A stretch of 43,391 bases of DNA from Bradyrhizobium campsiandrae (GTDB taxonomy: Bacteria > Pseudomonadota > Alphaproteobacteria > Rhizobiales > Xanthobacteraceae): assembly GCF_014529705.1 (NCBI RefSeq), contig NZ_JAANIH010000072.1, positions 1-43,391 of the forward strand, in the 5' to 3' direction. Positions within the stretch are counted from its first letter, which is position 1; each line of letters opens with the position of its first letter. The notes beneath the pieces are model-generated. The model was given only the letters and a program-made list of their open reading frames with translations. It was not told where the DNA came from and made no database searches. Positions 38,897 through 43,391 of the stretch are shown one piece after another. The position numbers were made by a program, and so were the translations under genes.

Positions 38897-39583
38897 TCAC
38901 GGCACCAGCTTGTAGCCACCGGCTTCCGTTACCAGGATTTCCGGGTTGGCGGCGTCCTTCTCGATCTTCTGGCGAAGGCGGTAGATGTGGGTTTCCAGCG
39001 TGTGGGTGGTGACGCCGGAATTATAGCCCCAGACCTCCTGGAGCAGGGTCTCGCGCGACACCGGCATCTGGCCGGCCCGGTAGAGGAAGCGCAGGATGGC
39101 GGTTTCCTTCTCGGTGAGGCGGACCTTGCGGGCATTCGCCGCCGTCAGCATCTTGGAGCCGGGACGGAAGGAGTAGGGGCCGACCGAGAATACCGCGTCC
39201 TCGCTGGCCTCGTGCTGGCGGAGCTGGGCGCGGATGCGGGCCAGCAGCACCGCGAAGCGGAAGGGCTTTGCCACATAGTCGTTGGCCCCGGATTCCAGGC
39301 CCAGAATCGTGTCGGAATCGGTATCGTGGCCCGTCAGCATGATGATCGGCGCCTTGAAGCCGCCCTTGCGCAAGGAGCGGACCACCTCGCGGCCATCGGT
39401 GTCGGGGAGGCCGACATCCATCAGGACGAGATCGGGGGCGTTGGCCTTGGCGGCGCTGGCGCCCTTGGCGCCGGTATCGACGGCGGAGGCTTCGAATTCT
39501 TCGTGTAGCGATAATTGCTCCACCAACGTATCGCGCAGATCGGTATCGTCATCCACGATCAGGATCTTGCGGGCATTGGCCAT
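38897..39583 (-). CDS. OmpR-family response regulator (CenR-like)
   Basis: A 228-residue two-component regulator. The receiver domain (1-120) has ILIVDDD, phospho-acceptor Asp56 in LVLMDVGLPDTDG, MLTGHD and YVAKPF. The C-terminal winged helix has RLTEKETAILRFLYRAG and THTLETHIYRLRQKIE, ending VTEAGGYKLVP. The sequence and the phrase RQHEASEDAVF...GPYSFRP strongly recall the CenR regulators, which are essential for cell-envelope integrity in Caulobacter and its relatives; that match is from memory. No partner kinase is encoded here. The neighbouring ftsK, lolA and L,D-transpeptidase-fold genes fit an envelope theme. Confidence 0.92.
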   Translation of the reverse strand: MANARKILIVDDDTDLRDTLVEQLSLHEEFEASAVDTGAKGASAAKANAPDLVLMDVGLPDTDGREVVRSLRKGGFKAPIIMLTGHDTDSDTILGLESGANDYVAKPFRFAVLLARIRAQLRQHEASEDAVFSVGPYSFRPGSKMLTAANARKVRLTEKETAILRFLYRAGQMPVSRETLLQEVWGYNSGVTTHTLETHIYRLRQKIEKDAANPEILVTEAGGYKLVP

Positions 39584-39761
39584 GGGGGATCATCCTTTTG
39601 GGTCGGACGGGCGCGCATGCATGCCGCACCCAGCCGTGATGGGAAGTTTAAGGGGTCGCTGTTCTTATTGTTGTTCGTGTTGAAGTAGTGGGCTGTTACC
39701 GATTCACAAGCCGGAATTACTCTAACCCAGAATAGCAGGGCCGGTTGATGAATGTCCTGTA

Positions 39762-40355
39762 ATGAATTCGACATCGCGGATTCACATGAAAAATAAAGCT
39801 GTGTCAGTCAGTTACCTGGCGAATCGGGCCTCCGGACCGCTGTCTGCGATCCGCGTTAAGGCTGCCGCCGGGAATCCCCGCCGGGGCTGGCTGACCGCCG
39901 GCACGCTGACAATTCCGGTGGCGCTCGGGCGCGGCGGTATTCTGGCAAACAAGCGCGAGGGCGACGGGGGCACCCCGAGGGGCCATTTTCGTCCCAGGCA
40001 AGTGTGGTGGCGAGGCGACCGGCACAGCCGTCCCAGGACATTCCTGCCGGCGCGGACCATCGGCGATACCGACGCCTGGTGCGAGGATCCCGACGATCGC
40101 CATTACAACCAGTGGACCCGGCGCGGGGAGGATGACGGCGGCGATCGGCTCAAGCGCGCCGACCATCTCTATGACTTCATCATCGAGATCGATCACAACA
40201 CGCGCCCGCGCATTGCCGGCCGCGGCAGCGCGGTGTTCCTGCACCTGGCGCGGGACAATTTCGGCCCGACCGCGGGATGCGTCTCCATGACGAAGTCTGC
40301 GATGCTACAGCTGCTGCGGCGGATAGGACCAAGAACAAGAATCATCATCGGGTGA
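39762..40355 (+). CDS. L,D-transpeptidase (YkuD) family protein without signal peptide
   Basis: A 197-residue protein whose C-terminal part has the L,D-transpeptidase catalytic pattern: VFLHLARDNFGPTAGCVSM gives the His and the Thr-x-Gly-Cys nucleophile. SAIRVKAAAGNPRRGWLTAG and ANKREGDGGTPRGHF are typical of a YkuD subgroup in alphaproteobacteria that has no recognisable signal peptide. This enzyme family cross-links peptidoglycan, but without export it may have another substrate or use another route. Two starts are possible, ATG 39762 and ATG 39786; the second has GCGGA nearby. The hydratase gene follows after 6 bp, so the two are probably co-transcribed. Confidence 0.82.
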   Translation: MNSTSRIHMKNKAVSVSYLANRASGPLSAIRVKAAAGNPRRGWLTAGTLTIPVALGRGGILANKREGDGGTPRGHFRPRQVWWRGDRHSRPRTFLPARTIGDTDAWCEDPDDRHYNQWTRRGEDDGGDRLKRADHLYDFIIEIDHNTRPRIAGRGSAVFLHLARDNFGPTAGCVSMTKSAMLQLLRRIGPRTRIIIG

Positions 40356-40361
40356 GGATCA

Positions 40362-41147
40362 ATGCTCGACAAGGATCAGATTGCGGGCGCTTCACGCGTC
40401 CTCGTCCAACATTGGCGCGACGGCAGCAAGCTTGACGCGCTCGAGCCGCGCCTGCGACCGCAGAGCCGCGCCGAGGGCTACGCCGTGCAGGCGGGGATCG
40501 AAGCACTGTCGCGCGGGACATTGTTCGGCTGGAAGATCGCGGCCACCAGCGTATCAGGGCAGAAGCACATCAATGTCTCAGGACCGCTCGCCGGCCGGAT
40601 CATGAGCGACACCGTGATTGCCGACGGCGGCACCGCATCGATGAAGGGCAACGCGATGCGCGTCGGCGAGCCGGAATTCGCCTTCCGCATGGGGCGCGAT
40701 CTGCCGCCGCGCGCGGCGCCGTACACGGTCGACGAGGTTGTCGCCGCGGTCGACACCTTGCATCCCGCGATCGAGATTCCCGACTCGCGCTTCGCCGATT
40801 TCACCAGCGCCGGCGAGGCGCAGCTGATCGCCGACAATGCCTGCGCACATCTGTTCGTGCTGGGCACGGCCACGTCAGCAAATTGGCGCGCGATGGATCT
40901 CGTCGAGGAGCGGCCGCAGATCACGCTGCGCGGCGGGCGCTATCTCGGTCACGGCAAGAACGTGCTGGGCGATCCGCTGCTGGCATTGACCTGGCTTGCC
41001 AATGAGCTCTCGGGCCTCGGCCTCACCTTGCGGGCAGGGCAGGTGGTGACCACAGGCACTTGCCATCCACCGCTGCCGATCGAGGCCGGCGATCATTTCG
41101 CGGCTGATTTCGGCGTGCTGGGGAACGTGTCGGTGAGGTTCGAATAA
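40362..41147 (+). CDS. 2-keto-4-pentenoate hydratase family protein
   Basis: A 261-residue protein of the fumarylacetoacetase/MhpD-like family. RAEGYAVQAGIEAL, GWKIAATSVSGQKHINVSGPLAGRI and VGEPEFAFRMGRDLP are typical; the two acidic residues in GEPEF and AIEIPDSRF coordinate Mg2+. IADNACAHLFVLG and TTGTCHPPLPIEAGDHFAADFG complete the fold. The family hydrates 2-oxopent-4-enoate-like products of ring cleavage. There are no ring-cleavage genes nearby, so the substrate is open. It follows the L,D-transpeptidase-fold gene by 6 bp and converges on YggS across a hairpin. Confidence 0.88.
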   Translation: MLDKDQIAGASRVLVQHWRDGSKLDALEPRLRPQSRAEGYAVQAGIEALSRGTLFGWKIAATSVSGQKHINVSGPLAGRIMSDTVIADGGTASMKGNAMRVGEPEFAFRMGRDLPPRAAPYTVDEVVAAVDTLHPAIEIPDSRFADFTSAGEAQLIADNACAHLFVLGTATSANWRAMDLVEERPQITLRGGRYLGHGKNVLGDPLLALTWLANELSGLGLTLRAGQVVTTGTCHPPLPIEAGDHFAADFGVLGNVSVRFE

Positions 41148-41158
41148 CTCTCAACGTC

Positions 41159-41184
41159 GTCGTCCCGGCGAAAGCCAGGACGAC
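41159..41184. terminator. Hairpin between convergent hydratase and YggS genes
   Basis: GTCGTCC (41159-41165) and GGACGAC (41178-41184) pair perfectly. The sequence GTCGTCCCGGCGAAAGCC resembles the outer block of the dispersed repeats at 8831 and 23122, so it may be a truncated copy serving as bidirectional terminator. Confidence 0.6.
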
Positions 41185-41193
41185 CCGAAATAA

Positions 41194-41883
41194 CTACCTA
41201 TGCCCGAAGATCGCGCTTCCCACCCGCACATGGGTGGCGCCCAGCATGATGGCGGTCGCATAATCGGCGCTCATGCCCATCGACAGGTTCTTGAGGCCGT
41301 TGCGCGCGGCGATCTTGGCGGTCAGCGCGAAATGCGCCGCCGGCGGCTCGTCTACCGGCGGGATGCACATCAGGCCCGAGATGGTCAGGCCATAGCTGTC
41401 GCGGCAGCTCTTGATGAACGCGTCAGCCTCGCCGGGTGCGACGCCGGCCTTCTGCGGCTCCTCGCCGACATTGATCTGGACGAAGAGCTGCGGGTGCTTG
41501 TTCTGGGATTCGATTTCTTTGGCTAACGCCTGGCAAATGCTCGGACGGTCGACCGAGTGGATGGCATCGAACAGCGCCACCGCCTCTTTCGCCTTGTTGG
41601 ATTGCAGCGGCCCGATCAGATGCAGCGCAATGTCCGGATAGACAGAGGTTAACGCCGGCCACTTGCCCTTGGCCTCCTGCACGCGATTCTCGCCGAATAC
41701 GCGCTGTCCGGCGCCGATAACCGGAATAATTGCATCCGCGTCAAACGTTTTCGACACGGCGATCAACGTTACCGAAGCGCGATCGCGCCGCGCGTCCCTG
41801 CAGGCACGGGCGATTTCCGCTTCGACGGCGGCGAGCGCATGTGGTGAACCGCCGGTTACCGGCGCGGCATTGGCGTCTGTCAT
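41194..41883 (-). CDS. YggS/PLPBP family PLP-binding protein
   Basis: A 229-residue TIM-barrel protein of the YggS (PLP homeostasis protein) family. VTLIAVSKTFDADAI has the PLP-binding Lys45; RVFGENRVQEAKGKW, ALHLIGPLQSNKAKEAV, FVQINVGEEPQKAGV and LSMGMSADYATAI, VRVGSAIFGHR are standard motifs. It handles pyridoxal phosphate and affects amino acid pools, with no proven catalytic activity. It is divergent from the diguanylate-cyclase gene with 108 bp between starts. Confidence 0.96.
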   Translation of the reverse strand: MTDANAAPVTGGSPHALAAVEAEIARACRDARRDRASVTLIAVSKTFDADAIIPVIGAGQRVFGENRVQEAKGKWPALTSVYPDIALHLIGPLQSNKAKEAVALFDAIHSVDRPSICQALAKEIESQNKHPQLFVQINVGEEPQKAGVAPGEADAFIKSCRDSYGLTISGLMCIPPVDEPPAAHFALTAKIAARNGLKNLSMGMSADYATAIMLGATHVRVGSAIFGHR

Positions 41884-41940
41884 GATGTCGATTGGGCCGT
41901 GGTTATACCGGAGGTCATTCCAATTTTACCGAGTTCAAGA

Positions 41941-41958
41941 AAGGGTTTTTGAACCCTT
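41941..41958 (+). other. Hairpin AAGGGTT-TTTG-AACCCTT in the leader of the GGDEF gene
   Basis: A perfect 7-bp stem with a TTTG loop, 33 bp before the start codon. It may lie in the 5' leader of the diguanylate-cyclase message or form an operator. There is no evidence for a known riboswitch. Confidence 0.4.
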
Positions 41959-41991
41959 CGCTTTACCTTGGCCTCGGGGTGGGTAACGAAG

Positions 41992-43391
41992 ATGGCAAAC
42001 GTCAGTTTCAACCGCAAACGAGCAAAACTCAAGCAGGTGCTCGGCATCAGGGCACGGCTTGCATTGCTCGCGGTGATTCTGGTGGCGCCTTTGATGCTCG
42101 AGCGCATCCGCTCGCTCGAGGACGCCCGTGCCAAGCAGATCGCACAGGCCACCGCCGAATTCACCACCGTGGCACGGCACAGTGCCGACGCGCAGCGCGA
42201 GGTGATCTCGTCGGTCGAGACCATCCTGAAATCGGAAGCCTTCATCCGCGCATCCGCCGGCGGCGTCAGCAGGAGCTGCGACGTGTTGCGCGCGAGCCTG
42301 CCGACTAGCCTGCCCTGGATCCGCACGCTGCTGATCGCCGGCCAGGACGGCCGGATCCAGTGCGCCACCAACAACATGTATGTCGGCCTCGACCTCTCCG
42401 ACCGCCCCTATTTCCAGCAGGCGCAGGAGACCGGCCGCTTCGTGCTGTCCGACTTCATCCTGTCGCGGCCAGTGCAGTCGCCGACGGTCATGGCGGTCTA
42501 TCCGGTCTCCGCCTTCAGCGGCGTTGCCGATGCCGTCGTGCTCGCGACCGTCAATCTCGACTGGATGTCGAAGGTGATGAACAATCTCGGCGGCCGCCCC
42601 GGCATCACGGCGGTGCTGGTCGACAGCGCCGGCACCGTGCTGGCCGCACCCGCCGACCAGCACAGCGCGGTCGGTCGTCCCCTCGACAACATGCCGCTGA
42701 TGTCGGCGATCGCCGACATGGCCTTGCGCTCGGACCAGGACGAAGGTTCCCTCTCATTCCTCGCCGCCGACGGATCGCGGCGCGCGGTCAGCTTCAGCCG
42801 CATCGCCGGCACCAATGCCCGCCTGATCGCCAGCATCGACGAGGACAAGGTCTCCGCCGCGGTCAGCCGCGACATCCGCACCGCCTATCTCCAGCTCGCT
42901 TTCGTCGTCCTGTTCGTGCTGCTCGGCGCGCTGATCGCCGCCGAGAAGCTCGTGATCAAGCCGATCGAGATGCTCGCCGACATGGCCAAGCGTCTCGGCG
43001 AGGGCGATTTGTCGGCGCGCGCTGCGCGCAACCGCCTGCCTTCCGAATTCGTGCCACTGGCGCGCGCCTTCAACGCGATGGCGGCGCAGCTCTCTCAGCG
43101 CGAACGCGAGCTGATCGCAAGCAATGATCGCCTCACGGTGATGGCCTCGATCGACATGCTGTCGGGCCTCGCCAACCGCCGCGGCTTCCAGAGCCGGCTC
43201 GACTTCGAATGGATGCGTGCGCAGCAATATGGCAGCGAGCTCGCGCTGCTGATGATCGACGTCGACCATTTCAAGCTGTTCAACGACACCTATGGCCATC
43301 TCGAAGGCGATTCCTGCCTGACCCGGCTCGGCGAATCGCTGTCCGGCATCGCCGCCGACACAATGGGCTTTGCCGCGCGCTACGGCGGCGA
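41992..43391 (+). CDS. Membrane diguanylate cyclase with periplasmic dCache sensor (3' end cut off)
   Basis: 466 codons are present from ATG 41992 to the window edge. One TM segment (about residues 22-38) precedes a roughly 270-residue periplasmic sensor of dCache type (RPYFQQAQETGRFVLSDFIL, in part, is the typical PYFxxA motif). A second TM (AYLQLAFVVLFVLLGALIAA) leads into a HAMP domain (KPIEMLADMAKRLGEGDLSA) and then the GGDEF domain (DMLSGLANRRGFQ, MIDVDHFKLFNDTYGH). The window ends at RYGG, the first residues of GG(D/E)EF, so the catalytic status cannot be seen. It would make c-di-GMP in response to an outside ligand; an EAL domain could follow. Confidence 0.92.
   Translation, partial: MANVSFNRKRAKLKQVLGIRARLALLAVILVAPLMLERIRSLEDARAKQIAQATAEFTTVARHSADAQREVISSVETILKSEAFIRASAGGVSRSCDVLRASLPTSLPWIRTLLIAGQDGRIQCATNNMYVGLDLSDRPYFQQAQETGRFVLSDFILSRPVQSPTVMAVYPVSAFSGVADAVVLATVNLDWMSKVMNNLGGRPGITAVLVDSAGTVLAAPADQHSAVGRPLDNMPLMSAIADMALRSDQDEGSLSFLAADGSRRAVSFSRIAGTNARLIASIDEDKVSAAVSRDIRTAYLQLAFVVLFVLLGALIAAEKLVIKPIEMLADMAKRLGEGDLSARAARNRLPSEFVPLARAFNAMAAQLSQRERELIASNDRLTVMASIDMLSGLANRRGFQSRLDFEWMRAQQYGSELALLMIDVDHFKLFNDTYGHLEGDSCLTRLGESLSGIAADTMGFAARYGG

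Overview
The window looks like chromosomal DNA of an alphaproteobacterium of the Bradyrhizobium/Rhodopseudomonas group (Nitrobacteraceae). The grounds are high GC with strong third-position GC bias, the gene families and their order (CnoX-type thioredoxin, LON-domain protein, Trm112, UbiH-type hydroxylase, TesB, glnK-amtB, aminotransferase, ftsK, lolA, xthA, response regulator), a full CtrA-type box, and dispersed 'GGGATCCATAAcCACAGGGAG' palindromic repeats. The genus is an inference from memory, not from a search.

Layout. 1-9000: transport and general metabolism (UMF1-type MFS, gamma-glutamyltransferase, second MFS, glutathione transferase divergent from a DUF2239 gene across a strong operator/promoter, MATE pump, HCCA-isomerase-like protein, ketopantoate-reductase-like protein). 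9000-11060: minus-strand pair of a sorbosone/glucose-dehydrogenase-type beta-propeller enzyme and a di-heme cytochrome c, plausibly an oxidase and its electron acceptor. 11440-13760: an SDR/epimerase, a small P-loop kinase-like gene of lower GC, a structured intergenic stretch and tRNA-Gly(GCC). 13760-15433: thioredoxin-TPR (CnoX type) and LON-domain protein. 15515-22823: an accessory-looking block with a PepSY protein, cytochrome b561, a ~1,670-residue autotransporter carrying Asp-box (BNR) repeats, a small membrane protein and its divergent TetR regulator. 22884-26428: Trm112, ubiquinone-type hydroxylase, acyl-CoA thioesterase II, GYF_2 membrane protein.

26672-32024: two glnK-amtB operons in the same direction, separated by an ArsR-AHSA1 pair and an atypical ClpP. 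Only the second pair has a recognisable sigma-54-like promoter, and it ends in a strong terminator with three tandem T-tract repeats. 32266-41883: GFA protein, then aminotransferase and ftsK behind a CtrA box, lolA, xthA, a cyclic-nucleotide-binding protein, an OmpR-type response regulator (CenR-like), an L,D-transpeptidase-fold protein with a hydratase, and YggS. The window ends inside a membrane-bound diguanylate-cyclase gene, cut in its GG(D/E)EF motif.

Most of the window is conserved chromosomal backbone. The parts that look least ordinary are the PepSY-cytochrome b-autotransporter operon, the ArsR-AHSA1-ClpP insert between the ammonium-transport operons, the operator between the GST and DUF2239 genes, and the structured low-GC stretch beside tRNA-Gly. 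No CRISPR array, transposase, integrase or rRNA was seen.
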